Part shown: piece by piece, positions 1-10,167 of the stretch
Layout of the letters: each line of letters starts with the position of its first letter
Position numbering within the stretch: position 1 is the stretch's first letter
NCBI RefSeq assembly: GCF_015223435.1
Contig: NZ_VHKO01000009.1
Coordinates: 26,850-90,849 of the forward strand
DNA length: 64,000 bases
Direction of reading: 5' to 3'
DNA from: Vibrio hibernica
GTDB lineage: Bacteria > Pseudomonadota > Gammaproteobacteria > Enterobacterales > Vibrionaceae
Position numbers and translations under genes: made by a program
Notes under the pieces: generated by a model
Told to the model about the DNA's origin: nothing
What the model saw: only the letters and a program-made list of their open reading frames with translations
Databases searched by the model: none

Positions 1-457
1 AATGCGCAACATCTTCAGGGCGCTCAACCAGATACATTCCACCCGTTTCGCTTGCATATTGCCCCATCGTGCCTTCAACTTCAGGGTGACCCGCATGGCC
101 AATTAACACTACTTCCATATTTTTGCGGCTAGCACGAGCCACTTCCATATGTACTTTGGTTACCAGTGGGCATGTCGCATCAAATACGGTTAACTGACGC
201 TCTTTGGCTTCGTTACGCACTGCTTGTGATACACCATGAGCAGAAAATATAACGATATTATCGTCTGGAACTTCTGAAAGCTCTTCAACAAAAACCGCAC
301 CACGCTGCTTTAGCCCTTCAACAACAAAGCGGTTATGCACCACTTCATGACGAACATAAATCGGCGGCTGATACATTTCTAATGCACGTTCAACGATACT
401 GATCGCTCGATCAACACCAGCACAAAAACCACGAGGGTTTGCTAATAAAATTTTCAT
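1..457 (-). CDS. ispH: 4-hydroxy-3-methylbut-2-enyl diphosphate reductase IspH, 3' part cut off by window edge
   Basis: IspH carries out the last step of the MEP isoprenoid pathway, reducing HMBPP to IPP and DMAPP with a 4Fe-4S cluster. The visible N-terminal half begins [19 protein letters not shown], which includes the first cluster-binding Cys. It continues with the YVRHEVVHN segment, [22 protein letters not shown] (second Cys) and [15 protein letters not shown]. The C-terminal half lies outside the window. The start at 457 matches the family N-terminus. An in-frame ATG at 469 adds four residues and is also possible; neither has well-spaced Shine-Dalgarno sequence. It lies 100 bp downstream of fkpB on the same strand, a pairing common in gamma-proteobacteria. 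Confidence 0.95.
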   Translation of the reverse strand, partial: MKILLANPRGFCAGVDRAISIVERALEMYQPPIYVRHEVVHNRFVVEGLKQRGAVFVEELSEVPDDNIVIFSAHGVSQAVRNEAKERQLTVFDATCPLVTKVHMEVARASRKNMEVVLIGHAGHPEVEGTMGQYASETGGMYLVERPEDVAH

Positions 458-557
458 GTTTTGAGTCATGTCCTGAGCCATCTCTGCGTATCAATAATGG
501 CGCTATTCTACCGATAACAAGTTTGCTGACAACCATTCAAAGGCGAAACGCTTTGAA

Positions 558-986
558 TTATTCAACCTCGAGAATATCCACTTCAAAGTGAACATCTTGT
601 CCTGAGAGCGGATGATTAAAGTCAACCGTTATAGACTCACCAGTGACTTCACTAATAATACCTGGAATTTCAACACCATCAGGACCGTTGAATCCCATAA
701 TAGTACCTACTTCTAACTCTTGACCACTGAAACGAGTGCGATCCATATGGTGAATATTATCTGGATTAGGTAAACCAAAGGCATCTTTAGCTGCTAGCTC
801 AATCACCTTACTTTCACCCGCAGTTAAACCTAATAAACACTGTTCAAAGTTTTCGCTTAAGCTACCATCACCCATAACAAACTTAGCTGGCTTGCCCATA
901 TTATGGGTACTATCTGCCACCGAACCATCTTTAAGTTTTATAGTGAAGTGCAGGGTAACCGCGCTAGTATTAGTAATTGTAGACAC
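558..986 (-). CDS. fkpB: FKBP-type peptidyl-prolyl cis-trans isomerase FkpB (SlpA)
   Basis: The 142-residue product is a cytoplasmic SlpA/FkpB-type prolyl isomerase and chaperone: an FKBP core with the inserted flap domain typical of the SlyD/SlpA group. Visible landmarks are the opening strand VTLHFTIKLKDGSVADST, the turn FVMGDGSLSENFEQCLLGL, the flap with GFNGPDGVEIPG, and the closing VDFNHPLSGQDVHFEV. Unlike SlyD it has no His-rich metal-binding tail. Length fits the family. It precedes ispH. Upstream lies the parC terminator and a MITE-like insertion, so it probably has its own promoter near 1000-1070. Confidence 0.95.
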   Translation of the reverse strand: MSTITNTSAVTLHFTIKLKDGSVADSTHNMGKPAKFVMGDGSLSENFEQCLLGLTAGESKVIELAAKDAFGLPNPDNIHHMDRTRFSGQELEVGTIMGFNGPDGVEIPGIISEVTGESITVDFNHPLSGQDVHFEVDILEVE

Positions 987-1071
987 AAAAAATCCTTATT
1001 TATTTAATGACAAGTGAAATACCGTTGCTTAACTTTAAATCATGCCATTGGAAAATGATGTTAGATCGATT

Positions 1072-1109
1072 AAAAAAATGCACTGCTTTATAAGAAAAAA
1101 AGCAATGCA
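1072..1109 (-). terminator. Intrinsic terminator of the parE-parC transcription unit
   Basis: Read on the minus strand, TGCATTGCTT (1109 to 1100) pairs with AAGCAGTGCA (1088 to 1079) with one G-T wobble, and seven T residues follow (1078 to 1072). It lies about 230 bp past the parC stop codon because the element at 1131-1324 sits between them. Confidence 0.75.
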
Positions 1110-1130
1110 ATATTTTATCTATAATAGGTA

Positions 1131-1324
1131 ACCTGAACTCTGGATAATTTAAGCTAAACAACTTGTTCTTTTAGCGCCTAACTTCGTTAAAATTAACGCA
1201 ATAGACCAGCTATTGACTCATAATTTTGCCTAGTTATGCATCTAAAATCCCTGCGCTGTTCTGTAAATGATTAAAAAAGACTATAAATTAATAGGTTATA
1301 ATCTTCCTTATCCAGAGTTCAGGT
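1131..1324. mobile_element. MITE-like element with 17-bp perfect terminal inverted repeats and TA flanks
   Basis: ACCTGAACTCTGGATAA occurs at 1131-1147 and as its exact reverse complement at 1308-1324. Both ends are flanked by TA (1129-1130 and 1325-1326), as expected for a TA target duplication. The 194-bp body is AT-rich and has no coding capacity. Short non-coding DNA with terminal inverted repeats fits a miniature inverted-repeat transposable element; a TA duplication is typical of IS630/Tc1-type transposases but does not prove that family. The right end lies 13 bp from the parC stop codon. Confidence 0.7.
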
Positions 1325-1337
1325 TAAGTAACTTCTG

Positions 1338-3605
1338 TTATTTCTCTGATCGTTGATCGTTACTTGCGATCTCGATACGAGTAACACGCTGCAATCCACG
1401 TGGTAATTTGGCTCCACGACGGCCACGCTCTCCACGGAAGTTATCCAAATCAATTGGTTTTAATCCAAGCTTACGTTTACCTGCGTACAAGGTCACCGTT
1501 ACGCCATAAGGAATAGAGATTAATTGAGTGACAAATTCTTCGCGCGCTTTCGCTTTAGCCGAAGGAATATTGATAATTTTATTCCCTTTCCCTTTCCCTA
1601 ATTGCGGTAAATCTTTAATTGGAAACAGTAACATTCTGCCTTCATTGGTGATCACTAAGATCTCATCTTGCTCAATATCAAAAATCTCACTTGGCGGCAA
1701 AATTTCAGATGCTTGAGGAAGATTGATTAGTGCTTTACCGCTGCGATTTTTGGACAATAAATCTGTGCCTTTACACACAAATCCATAACCAGCATCTGAG
1801 GCAATTAACCATAATTGTTCCTCTTCGCCCATGATCACTTGGCTAACACTAGTACCAGCATTGATATTCAAACGGCCCGTAATTGGCTCACCTTGGCTAC
1901 GCGCCGAAGGCAATGAATGAGATTCAAGCGAATAACTACGCCCATCAGTACCAAGGAAAACGGCCTGTTGATTGCTCTTACCATGCGCTTGCGTTAAATA
2001 AGCATCACCAGATTTGTAGCTTAACGTCGATGCATCCACATCATGCCCTTTAGCATGGCGGATCCAACCTTTTTCTGATAACACAACCGTGATTGGCTCA
2101 CTTGGGATTAAATCACGTTCCGTTAAGGCTTTTGCTTCTGCACGTTCAATTAATGGAGAACGACGATCATCGCCATATTTTTCGGCATCTGCTTCAATTT
2201 CTTTTTTGATCAAGGTATTTAATCGACGATCAGATCCTAATAATAACTCTAACTTTTGGCGCTCTTTTTCTAATTCATCTTGCTCGCCACGCAATTTCAT
2301 TTCTTCTAATTTAGCAAGATTACGTAAGCGAGTATCTAAAATAGCATTGGCTTGAAGTTCAGTGATCCCAAAACGTGCCATCAACACATCTTTCGGCTCA
2401 TCTTCAGTTCGGATTATATCTATCACTTCATCAAGGTTGAGGTAAGCCACCAACAAACCTTCTAAAATATGTAAACGATCTAATATTTTATCCAAGCGGT
2501 ACTGCAAGCGGCGACGAACCGTCATGCGGCGAAAATCAATCCATTCTTGCAAAATCTTAATTAACCCTTTGACTTCAGGACGATTATCCGTGCCTATCAT
2601 ATTCAGGTTAACGCGGAAATTCTTCTCAAGATCGGTTGAAGCAAATAAGTGATTCATTAACTGATCGCAATCAATGCGATTAGAGCGCGGCACAATCAAT
2701 ATGCGTGTTGGGTTTTCATGATCGGATTCATCACGTAAATCATCCACCATTGGCAGCTTTTTGGCGCGCATTTGGCTTGCGATTTGTTCTAACAATTTTG
2801 CGCCAGAAACTTGATGCGGAAGCGCGGTAATGACGATATCCGAACCTTCTTTATGCCACACTGCGCGCATTTTAATACTGCCACGACCGGTGCGATACAT
2901 TTTTTCAATATCACTTGGTGGTGAAATAATTTCAGCTTCAGTTGGGTAATCTGGCCCTTTCACAAAGCCCATCACTTCGGACAGTTCTGCTTTTGGATTT
3001 TCGAGTAAATGTACGGTTGCACCCGCAATTTCACGCACGTTATGAGGCGGAATATCAGTCGCCATGCCCACCGCAATACCCGTAATGCCATTTAATAAAA
3101 TGTGGGGTAAACGAGCGGGTAACATCTTAGGCTCTTTCATGGTGCCATCAAAGTTAGGCGCCCACTCCACGGTTCCTTGACCGAGTTCCCCTAACAGTAC
3201 TTCTGCAAATTTCGATAATTTCGCTTCGGTATAACGCATCGCAGCAAACGATTTAGGATCATCAGGCGCCCCCCAGTTTCCCTGCCCATCCACCAACGGA
3301 TAACGATAAGAGAAAGGTTGCGCCATGAGTACCATCGCTTCATAACAGGCAGAATCACCGTGTGGGTGATATTTACCTAATACGTCACCAACAGTACGAG
3401 CCGATTTTTTGTATTTTGATGCTGCTGACAAACCAAGCTCCGACATCGCATAAATAATACGACGTTGAACCGGTTTTAAACCATCCCCTACATAAGGTAA
3501 GGCACGATCCATGATCACGTACATTGAATAATTGAGATACGCATCTTCTGTAAATTTGCGTAACGTTAACTGTTCAACACCGTCAAAGGTAATTTCAGAA
3601 CTCAT
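1338..3605 (-). CDS. parC: DNA topoisomerase IV subunit A ParC
   Basis: ParC is the DNA-cleaving subunit of topoisomerase IV, which decatenates daughter chromosomes. The product is 755 residues (E. coli 752). The catalytic Tyr is Y125 in AAMRYTEA. The quinolone-resistance region reads [11 protein letters not shown], with Ser85 and Glu89 corresponding to wild-type E. coli Ser80 and Glu84, so no resistance substitution is seen there. The C-terminal beta-pinwheel follows from about residue 500. I chose the ATG at 3605, which has AAGGTC upstream and begins [13 protein letters not shown] longer reading frame adds 17 residues with no homology. It follows parE by 72 bp. Confidence 0.98.
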   Translation of the reverse strand: MSSEITFDGVEQLTLRKFTEDAYLNYSMYVIMDRALPYVGDGLKPVQRRIIYAMSELGLSAASKYKKSARTVGDVLGKYHPHGDSACYEAMVLMAQPFSYRYPLVDGQGNWGAPDDPKSFAAMRYTEAKLSKFAEVLLGELGQGTVEWAPNFDGTMKEPKMLPARLPHILLNGITGIAVGMATDIPPHNVREIAGATVHLLENPKAELSEVMGFVKGPDYPTEAEIISPPSDIEKMYRTGRGSIKMRAVWHKEGSDIVITALPHQVSGAKLLEQIASQMRAKKLPMVDDLRDESDHENPTRILIVPRSNRIDCDQLMNHLFASTDLEKNFRVNLNMIGTDNRPEVKGLIKILQEWIDFRRMTVRRRLQYRLDKILDRLHILEGLLVAYLNLDEVIDIIRTEDEPKDVLMARFGITELQANAILDTRLRNLAKLEEMKLRGEQDELEKERQKLELLLGSDRRLNTLIKKEIEADAEKYGDDRRSPLIERAEAKALTERDLIPSEPITVVLSEKGWIRHAKGHDVDASTLSYKSGDAYLTQAHGKSNQQAVFLGTDGRSYSLESHSLPSARSQGEPITGRLNINAGTSVSQVIMGEEEQLWLIASDAGYGFVCKGTDLLSKNRSGKALINLPQASEILPPSEIFDIEQDEILVITNEGRMLLFPIKDLPQLGKGKGNKIINIPSAKAKAREEFVTQLISIPYGVTVTLYAGKRKLGLKPIDLDNFRGERGRRGAKLPRGLQRVTRIEIASNDQRSEK

Positions 3606-3677
3606 TGATAGACCTTGTTTATTCTGTTTTCCACACTCAAAAATTGCTGATAACACAGCTTCAACTAAGCAGGATTA

Positions 3678-5561
3678 TTATTCTACATCAGCTTTATCGC
3701 CATAGGCTTGTAGCCAGGCACGACGATCTTCGGCACGTTTTTTACCGAGTAACATATCCATCATTTCCATGGTTTTTTCATCGTCATCTATCGTAAGTTG
3801 CACCAAGCGACGAGTATTTGGGTCCATAGTAGTTTCGCGTAATTGAAGTGGGTTCATTTCACCCAGACCTTTGAATCGTTGCACATTAACTTTCGCTTTT
3901 TTACTACTCAAACGATCTAAAATGCCTTCTTTTTCACTCTCATCTAATGCGTAGAACACTTCTTTACCGCAATCGATACGAAACAGTGGAGGCATCGCAA
4001 CATATACATGACCAGCACGGACTAAAGATTCAAAATGACGCATGAATAAAGCGCACAATAAAGTGGCTATATGAAGTCCATCTGAATCCGCATCCGCGAG
4101 AATACAGATCTTACCGTAACGTAAACCATCAAGATCTTCTGTATCAGGATCAATCCCTAATGCGATGGAAATATTATGTACTTCATCTGAAGCAAGCACT
4201 TGATCAGAAGAGACTTCCCACGTATTTAATATTTTCCCACGCAGTGGCATGATCGCTTGGAATTCGCGATCTCGCGCTTGTTTAGCAGAACCACCCGCCG
4301 AGTCACCTTCCACTAAGAACAATTCGGTACGGCTGAGATCTTGCACAGTACAATCGGTCAATTTACCTGGTAGGGCAGGCCCTGATGCGATTTTTTTACG
4401 TACCACTTTTTTACTGGCACGCATACGACGATGGGCACTGGCAATACACGTTTCAGCGAGTAATTCGGCAATTTGCGGTTTTTCATTCAGCCACAAACTA
4501 AAGGCATCTTTCACTACACCCGAGACAAAAGCGGCGCACTGACGAGAAGATAAACGCTCTTTGGTTTGACCAGCAAACTGTGGGTCTTGCATTTTAACCG
4601 ACATCACATAAGCACACCGGTCAAATACATCATCACCGGTCAGTTTCACGCCACGCGGCAGTAAATTTCGGAACTCACAAAACTCACGCATCGCATCCAG
4701 TAAACCTTGGCGCAAACCGTTAACATGGGTTCCACCTTGCGCGGTTGGGATCAAGTTAACATAACTTTCGGTAATTAATTCGCCGCCTTCTGGTAGCCAA
4801 ATAATAGCCCAATCCGCGGCTTCGGTTTGAGCAGAAAACACCCCAGTAAAAGGATCTTCCGGTAGTAAGGTATAACCCTTAACCCCTTCCATCAGGTAAT
4901 CTTTTAAACCATCTTCATAATGCCACTGATAAGTTTTATCATTTACCTTATCGATAAATTCAACATCAAGCCCGGGGCATAAAACGGCTTTTGCACGTAA
5001 GTTATTAATTAAGCGACTGGCTGAAAAATTTCCAGAATCAAAGTAAGAAGCGTCGGGCCAGAAATGCACGCTGGTTCCGGTATTACGACGACCACAAGTC
5101 CCCGTCACCTCTAGTTCGGATACCTTATTACCATTTTCAAAGGCAATTTCGTACACTTGTCCATCGCGCTTGATCGTGACATCTACACGCTTAGATAAGG
5201 CGTTCACTACCGAAATCCCAACACCGTGTAAACCACCTGAGAATTGATAGCTTTTATTAGAGAATTTACCGCCCGCATGGAGCTTACAAAAAATAAGTTC
5301 GACACCGGATATTTTTTCTTCTGGATGAATATCTACCGGCATACCACGGCCATCATCCATCACTTCGATAGATTGATCCGCATGTAAAATCACTTGTACT
5401 TTAGAGGCGTGACCAGCCAAGGCTTCATCGACACTGTTATCGATAACTTCTTGAGCTAAATGGTTCGGACGAGCAGTATCCGTGTACATTCCCGGTCGGC
5501 GGCGAACCGGCTCAAGCCCATTAAGAACTTCTATCGCACCAGCATTATATTGTTCAGTCAT
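3678..5561 (-). CDS. parE: DNA topoisomerase IV subunit B ParE
   Basis: ParE is the ATPase subunit of topoisomerase IV, partner of ParC just downstream. The 627-residue protein (E. coli 630) has a GHKL ATPase domain with EVIDNSVDEALAG and the DDGRGMPVD loop, the SGGLHGVG lid motif, a transducer domain, and a TOPRIM domain with VEGDSAGGSAKQ and DADSDGLHI carrying the metal-binding acidic residues. The gene lies in a minus-strand run nudF-yqiB-cpdA-yqiA-parE-parC, probably one or two overlapping transcription units. The 200 bp before it could hold a separate promoter. The Shine-Dalgarno sequence is weak. Confidence 0.98.
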   Translation of the reverse strand: MTEQYNAGAIEVLNGLEPVRRRPGMYTDTARPNHLAQEVIDNSVDEALAGHASKVQVILHADQSIEVMDDGRGMPVDIHPEEKISGVELIFCKLHAGGKFSNKSYQFSGGLHGVGISVVNALSKRVDVTIKRDGQVYEIAFENGNKVSELEVTGTCGRRNTGTSVHFWPDASYFDSGNFSASRLINNLRAKAVLCPGLDVEFIDKVNDKTYQWHYEDGLKDYLMEGVKGYTLLPEDPFTGVFSAQTEAADWAIIWLPEGGELITESYVNLIPTAQGGTHVNGLRQGLLDAMREFCEFRNLLPRGVKLTGDDVFDRCAYVMSVKMQDPQFAGQTKERLSSRQCAAFVSGVVKDAFSLWLNEKPQIAELLAETCIASAHRRMRASKKVVRKKIASGPALPGKLTDCTVQDLSRTELFLVEGDSAGGSAKQARDREFQAIMPLRGKILNTWEVSSDQVLASDEVHNISIALGIDPDTEDLDGLRYGKICILADADSDGLHIATLLCALFMRHFESLVRAGHVYVAMPPLFRIDCGKEVFYALDESEKEGILDRLSSKKAKVNVQRFKGLGEMNPLQLRETTMDPNTRRLVQLTIDDDEKTMEMMDMLLGKKRAEDRRAWLQAYGDKADVE

Positions 5562-5762
5562 AATAAAAAAGCATTACTCTAGAGAAATAGTGGCAATTCA
5601 AAAATTGCGGAATGGCTAATACGAGATGATAAATGATGAACTACCATCAAGATTAACCAGAAGACGACAGGCCACAGTTTTAAAGGGGATATAGTCTGGA
5701 ACCTACGTCATATTGTCAAGTTAAGTCAAATGAAAACAAAAAGGTTAACAGGGTAAATCACA

Positions 5763-6347
5763 TTACAACTGTAAAAACTCGATGATTTGTTGGGGATAAC
5801 GTTCAAAATTAATGAAACTATGATCGCCACCTTGCTCCACGGTCAGTTTACTTTTTGCATATTTACTGACAGCTTGATTGTAATCTAGCACTTCATCATC
5901 GGTTTGCAGTAGAACCCAGAAATCTTGTGGTGATAGCAAGCTATCGACTTCCAATGATTTTAGATCTTGGATATGTTTTGATTCCAACACATAGTTTTCA
6001 TGGGTATAAGGGTTATTTTGAGGGCCAAGAAAATCACTCAATAACTCATACGGACGAACTGCTGGATTTACAACCACCGCACGCAAGCCATATTTAAGAT
6101 TCAACCATGTAGATAAATACCCACCTAACGAGCTTCCCACTAGGCCAATATTATAGTCAGAGGCATATTGTTGTACTAATGAGCTTAAATATTTTGCCGC
6201 GTCGGCAGGAAAACACGGTAATTGTGGGATCATCAGCTTAATATCTGGTCTATATTGCTGACAATAAGCTTTCATGATGTTGGCTTTTAAAGAGAGAGGT
6301 GAACTATTGAAACCATGGAGATATAAAAGCATGGAAGGTTTAGACAC
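5763..6347 (-). CDS. yqiA: YqiA family alpha/beta-hydrolase (esterase)
   Basis: YqiA is a small alpha/beta-hydrolase with esterase activity in E. coli; its physiological substrate is not settled. The sequence shows MLLYLHGFNSSP with the oxyanion HGF, the nucleophile elbow GLVGSSLGGY, the Asp region QTDDEVLDY, and the catalytic His in GGDHSF. The start is the GTG at 6347: GAGGAG (6354-6359) sits 6 bases upstream and gives 194 residues against 193 in E. coli. The reading frame is open further upstream to 6419, but that extension overlaps cpdA and is not conserved. Confidence 0.9.
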   Translation of the reverse strand: MSKPSMLLYLHGFNSSPLSLKANIMKAYCQQYRPDIKLMIPQLPCFPADAAKYLSSLVQQYASDYNIGLVGSSLGGYLSTWLNLKYGLRAVVVNPAVRPYELLSDFLGPQNNPYTHENYVLESKHIQDLKSLEVDSLLSPQDFWVLLQTDDEVLDYNQAVSKYAKSKLTVEQGGDHSFINFERYPQQIIEFLQL

Positions 6348-6415
6348 TGAAAACTCCTCGAAACACATTAACGGCCAATTGCGACCTTCGGCTATTCTAG
6401 CCGATAAATTCGAGA

Positions 6416-7252
6416 TCAATACCCTTCTGCGTCAAAATCTGGCAAAAAATCTTCTCCCTCCAAACGGTAAACTTGAGTTTCAATCTTCCCATTTGGCAAT
6501 AAGGTAAGCGAACGCCAGCCTGGAGCTACACGATCTAAAGCAAACTCAGTAGAGTTGGGCTTAAATTGAATGCAAGTCGAAGGGCTAGTAATGACACTTA
6601 CACCATTGTAGGGCTGATTAAAATCTTGGTGGACATGACCACATAAAACCACTTTAACTTTAGAGTATGGCGCAATAACTTGCCAAAATTCATCACTATT
6701 ATGTAAACAATGCTTATCTAACCACTCACTCCCAACCAATCGAGGGTGGTGATGCAATAAAACAAGAGTATAGCGATCGGGGTTAGAATCAAGCACCTGA
6801 TCTAAATAGGTTAATTGCTCTGTTGATAATTCACCATACGGGCGGCCTTCGACTTGGCTATCTAGTAAAACCACTTGCCAGAATTTACCCGCAAGAACGT
6901 GGGTAGAGGATTTAATTTGAGCTGAAGGATAAATGCTATTCATACTCGGTTTATAATCGTGATTTCCTGGCAACCAATAACAGCTTTTGCCAAGTGTTTG
7001 AATGCCTTGATTGAATCGCTGATAAGACTTATCAGTATGATCTTGTGATACATCGCCTGTCATAATCAAAGCCTGATATTCAAACTGCTTCGATTGAACA
7101 TGGTCATTTATATCTTGGACAACAGCGGCAAAACTATCTAATGTATTCACACCAAGTAAACAGCCTTTTTCATCCGAAAAAAGGTGAGTATCAGTGATCT
7201 GAACAAATGTCACAATATCTTGATTAGATTCGATAGTATCAATGGTATTCAA
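6416..7252 (-). CDS. cpdA: 3',5'-cyclic-AMP phosphodiesterase CpdA
   Basis: CpdA hydrolyses cAMP to AMP and so tunes CRP activity. The 278-residue product is a class III metallophosphodiesterase with the ligand motifs in order: QITDTHLF, MTGDVSQD, LPGNHDYKP, LLHHHPRLVGS and LCGHVHQDFN. The C-terminus ends in DAEGY as in E. coli. No ATG is available at the conserved position; the best start is the TTG at 7252, which leaves 17 residues before the QITDTH motif exactly as in E. coli CpdA. The gene is in the yqiB-cpdA-yqiA-parE run. Confidence 0.95.
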   Translation of the reverse strand: MNTIDTIESNQDIVTFVQITDTHLFSDEKGCLLGVNTLDSFAAVVQDINDHVQSKQFEYQALIMTGDVSQDHTDKSYQRFNQGIQTLGKSCYWLPGNHDYKPSMNSIYPSAQIKSSTHVLAGKFWQVVLLDSQVEGRPYGELSTEQLTYLDQVLDSNPDRYTLVLLHHHPRLVGSEWLDKHCLHNSDEFWQVIAPYSKVKVVLCGHVHQDFNQPYNGVSVITSPSTCIQFKPNSTEFALDRVAPGWRSLTLLPNGKIETQVYRLEGEDFLPDFDAEGY

Positions 7253-7340
7253 TGCATTAAACTCAAATTAAAGGTTGTACATCCGTGACAATAAACTCAA
7301 ATATTACACGATAAATAATTACTAAATTAATATGCCACTA

Positions 7341-7763
7341 TTAATAAATAGGAGTACGACTAATACCATGTCGTAAACAAAAGGTTAACCATTCACCTAA
7401 AAATTGATTTAGCTGAAACTTTTCATCTCTTTGCATCATATTTTTATTAGGATAATCATATATTGCCTGCACCCGAGAAATCTGCTCGCTAGCACACACT
7501 TCCGCAACTCTAGCATCATGATAAAGACGAACTTGCATACGAGGAAGTGGAAACACCGGACGCATATCACATTGGCATACATCAACCAAGGTGGTGTATC
7601 TTGTCACTTCTTTAATTTCAAGTTGATATGACATTTTCGAAACTTGATACGAACGAGTTTCGCCCACATCTGGATCATGTGGGATTAAAGCATTCATTTT
7701 GGCATAATTGGTTTCATAAACTCTCATTAAACCAGCCAGATCAACATGATAAGCTTTACGCAT
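7341..7763 (-). CDS. yqiB: DUF1249 protein YqiB
   Basis: A 140-residue protein of the YqiB/DUF1249 family, the same length as in E. coli. Its biochemical function is not known. Recognisable are the opening DLAGLMRVYETNYAKMNALIP, the central LVDVCQCDMRPVFPLPRMQVRLYHDARVAEV split by short loops, and the near C-terminal QFLGEWLTFCLRHG. The start at 7763 has AGAGG just upstream. It sits between nudF and cpdA, an arrangement also found in E. coli. Confidence 0.92.
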   Translation of the reverse strand: MRKAYHVDLAGLMRVYETNYAKMNALIPHDPDVGETRSYQVSKMSYQLEIKEVTRYTTLVDVCQCDMRPVFPLPRMQVRLYHDARVAEVCASEQISRVQAIYDYPNKNMMQRDEKFQLNQFLGEWLTFCLRHGISRTPIY

Positions 7764-7817
7764 CTAACCTCTATTTATATCAATATAACTTGCGTTTTTA
7801 TTTCAATTACCTTACTA

Positions 7818-8450
7818 CTAATTCGGTAACCAGCGTTTTTGTAACTCTTTATAGTGTAACTCAAGCCACAGTAAAGCGATGATAGAAGCACCGTTCTCAA
7901 TCGTACCATCACTCATCATTTGATAAGCTTTCTCTCTCGACATCACATGCACCAAGATATCTTCATTTTCATCAGCCAATCCATGTATGCCAGATGCCGT
8001 CATAGCATCAACTTGCCCAATGAAAACATCTAATATTTCAGAGCATCCCCCAGAAGATGGATAATAATGGCAAATGGATTCAATATTAGTAACATCGACA
8101 CCCGCTTCTTCTTTCGCCTCACGTTGAACGACCTCAATAGGGTTTTCACCGTCACCGTTCATTCCTGCAATGATTTCAAATTGCCAAGGCGAAGTATGTT
8201 CGAGTGCGCCAACTCGAATTTGTTCAATAATAATCACTTCATCAGTTACAGGATCGTAAGGCAGTAAAGCGCTCGCATGACCTCGATCGAACATTTCTCT
8301 TTCTAACGACTGACTCCAACCCCCAGCAAATAAACGATGAGAAAAAGTATACTTCACCATTTTAAAGAAACCGTGAAAAATCGTTTCTTTGCTCTCAATT
8401 TTAACATCATTCGGCTGAAATCTTGTCGTTGAAACGTCATGTTCTCTCAT
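7818..8450 (-). CDS. nudF: ADP-ribose diphosphatase NudF
   Basis: NudF hydrolyses ADP-ribose to AMP and ribose-5-phosphate. The 210-residue protein has a full Nudix box at residues 96-118: G, five residues, E, seven residues, REAKEEAGV. The ahead-of-box dimer-swapped N-terminal strand region and the PSSGGCSEILDVFIG segment are typical of the ADP-ribose pyrophosphatase group. It is the first gene of the minus-strand run leading to parC and is divergent from tolC, as in E. coli. The start has only a weak ribosome-binding site. Confidence 0.95.
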   Translation of the reverse strand: MREHDVSTTRFQPNDVKIESKETIFHGFFKMVKYTFSHRLFAGGWSQSLEREMFDRGHASALLPYDPVTDEVIIIEQIRVGALEHTSPWQFEIIAGMNGDGENPIEVVQREAKEEAGVDVTNIESICHYYPSSGGCSEILDVFIGQVDAMTASGIHGLADENEDILVHVMSREKAYQMMSDGTIENGASIIALLWLELHYKELQKRWLPN

Positions 8451-8722
8451 GTTTTTTAGTCTCGCAGTAAAGATGTATGGGCGTATTGAACATTATATGT
8501 TGAGATATAAAATAGCTAATAATCAAACCACGACAAATCACAATCGACAAGCTTTGTTGTCACTTTTTTTTAAAAACAGTGAGTTTTGTTTGGCCTTTTT
8601 GTTTTTTATTGTCCAAACGGACAGTAAATGGTAAATTAATGTAAAAGATTGCATAACATTTTAGCGACTTAGGTTACAATCGTATGCATATTGTTTATTA
8701 ATTATATAAGCGGGAAAGAATC

Positions 8723-10063
8723 ATGAAAAAGCTGCTTCCACTTATCGTCAGTCTCGCACTAAGTGGCGTAACCACTGCTCACGCTGATGATTTGGCACAG
8801 ATTTATAATCAAGCAAAAGAAAATGATCCTCAGTTATTGCGTTCAAAAGCAGATCGAGATGCTTCTTTTGAAGCCATAGCATCAAGCCGTGGTACCCTTT
8901 TACCTCAAATTAATTTAACTGCTGGCTACAATATTACCCGTAATATTGACACGCATGACAATCACCAACCCAGCTCTGCTATTTCAGAAAATAACAATTT
9001 TACAGCTGGTGTCGATTTCTCTCAAGAGCTTTACCGCCGCGATAGTTGGGTAAACTTGGATATCGCAGAGCAAAATGCTCGTCAACAAGATTCAGCCTAC
9101 GCAGCAGAACAACAGAATATAATATTGCGTGTTTCGCAAGCCTATTTTGGCGTACTACAAGCTCAAGATAGTCTTACGTTTATTCGCGCAGAGAAAAAGG
9201 CCGTTGGTCGTCAGCTAGAACAAACTAAACAACGTTTTGATGTTGGTTTATCAGCCATTACTGATGTGCATGATGCTCAAGCGCAATACGATAGCGTATT
9301 AGCCGATGAAATTATTGGTGAAAATAACGTTACCAACAGCTATGAAGAATTACGTGAAATCACAGGTCAAATGAACAAAGATTTGGCTCAGCTAGATACT
9401 AAACGTTTTTCAGCTAATAGGCCTCAAACTAATTCAAATGCTCTAGTTGATGAAGCACAACAGAAAAACTTATCACTATTGACTGCTCGTATTGCTCAAG
9501 ACATTGCCAAAAGTAATATCTCATTAGCAAACTCTGGTTATACACCATCTTTAACATTAGATGCAGGCTACCAATATTCAGATGTTGATGATCATACCAC
9601 CCGTGGTAACTACAAAAGTAATGACTACAATGTTGGTGTTAATCTAATTGTTCCTTTGTATCAAGGTGGAACCACTACCGCTGATGTGAAAACGGCTGAA
9701 TACCAATATGTTTCAGCTAGTCAACAACTTGAATCGACTTATCGTGGTGTTGTAAAAAATGTACGTGCTTACTACAACAACATTAATGCATCTATTGGCA
9801 CCATCCGTGCTTATGAGCAATCTGTTATTTCTGCAAAATCAGCATTAGAAGCAACAGAAGCCGGTTATGAAGTGGGTACTCGTACTATTGTTGATGTACT
9901 AGATTCAACTCGTCGTTTATACGATGCTAACCGTCAATTATCTGATGCTCGATATAACTACATTCTAAGTGTCCTACAGCTAAAATTAGCAGTAGGAACA
10001 TTGAGTGAACAAGATGTGTTAGATATTAATGCCGGTCTTAAAACTGCATCAACATCTAAATAA
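8723..10063 (+). CDS. tolC: Outer-membrane efflux channel TolC
   Basis: TolC forms the trimeric outer-membrane and periplasmic tunnel used by RND and ABC efflux pumps and by type I secretion. The 446-residue precursor has a signal peptide (MKKLLPLIVSLALSG, probable cleavage after Ala21 in AHA|DD). Two internally related halves follow, each with beta strands and long coiled-coil helices, seen in PQLLRSKADRDASFEAI and DVLDSTRRLYDANRQLSDA. It is shorter than E. coli TolC (493) mainly at the C-terminus, as usual in vibrios. The gene is divergent from nudF across a 272-bp AT-rich intergenic region and is followed by a strong terminator. Confidence 0.96.
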   Translation: MKKLLPLIVSLALSGVTTAHADDLAQIYNQAKENDPQLLRSKADRDASFEAIASSRGTLLPQINLTAGYNITRNIDTHDNHQPSSAISENNNFTAGVDFSQELYRRDSWVNLDIAEQNARQQDSAYAAEQQNIILRVSQAYFGVLQAQDSLTFIRAEKKAVGRQLEQTKQRFDVGLSAITDVHDAQAQYDSVLADEIIGENNVTNSYEELREITGQMNKDLAQLDTKRFSANRPQTNSNALVDEAQQKNLSLLTARIAQDIAKSNISLANSGYTPSLTLDAGYQYSDVDDHTTRGNYKSNDYNVGVNLIVPLYQGGTTTADVKTAEYQYVSASQQLESTYRGVVKNVRAYYNNINASIGTIRAYEQSVISAKSALEATEAGYEVGTRTIVDVLDSTRRLYDANRQLSDARYNYILSVLQLKLAVGTLSEQDVLDINAGLKTASTSK

Positions 10064-10083
10064 ACATCTAAACAAATATCGAT

Positions 10084-10119
10084 AAAAAAACGCCACTTCA
10101 ATGAAGTGGCATTTTTTTT
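10084..10119. terminator. Bidirectional terminator between tolC and hldE
   Basis: GCCACTTC (10092-10099) pairs with GAAGTGGC (10103-10110). An A-run lies on the left and eight T residues on the right, so it can serve tolC and the converging hldE. Confidence 0.9.
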
Positions 10120-10167
10120 CAAACTTATCCGAACTCTTTTTTATAAAGTATGAAAGGAGAAAGTACC

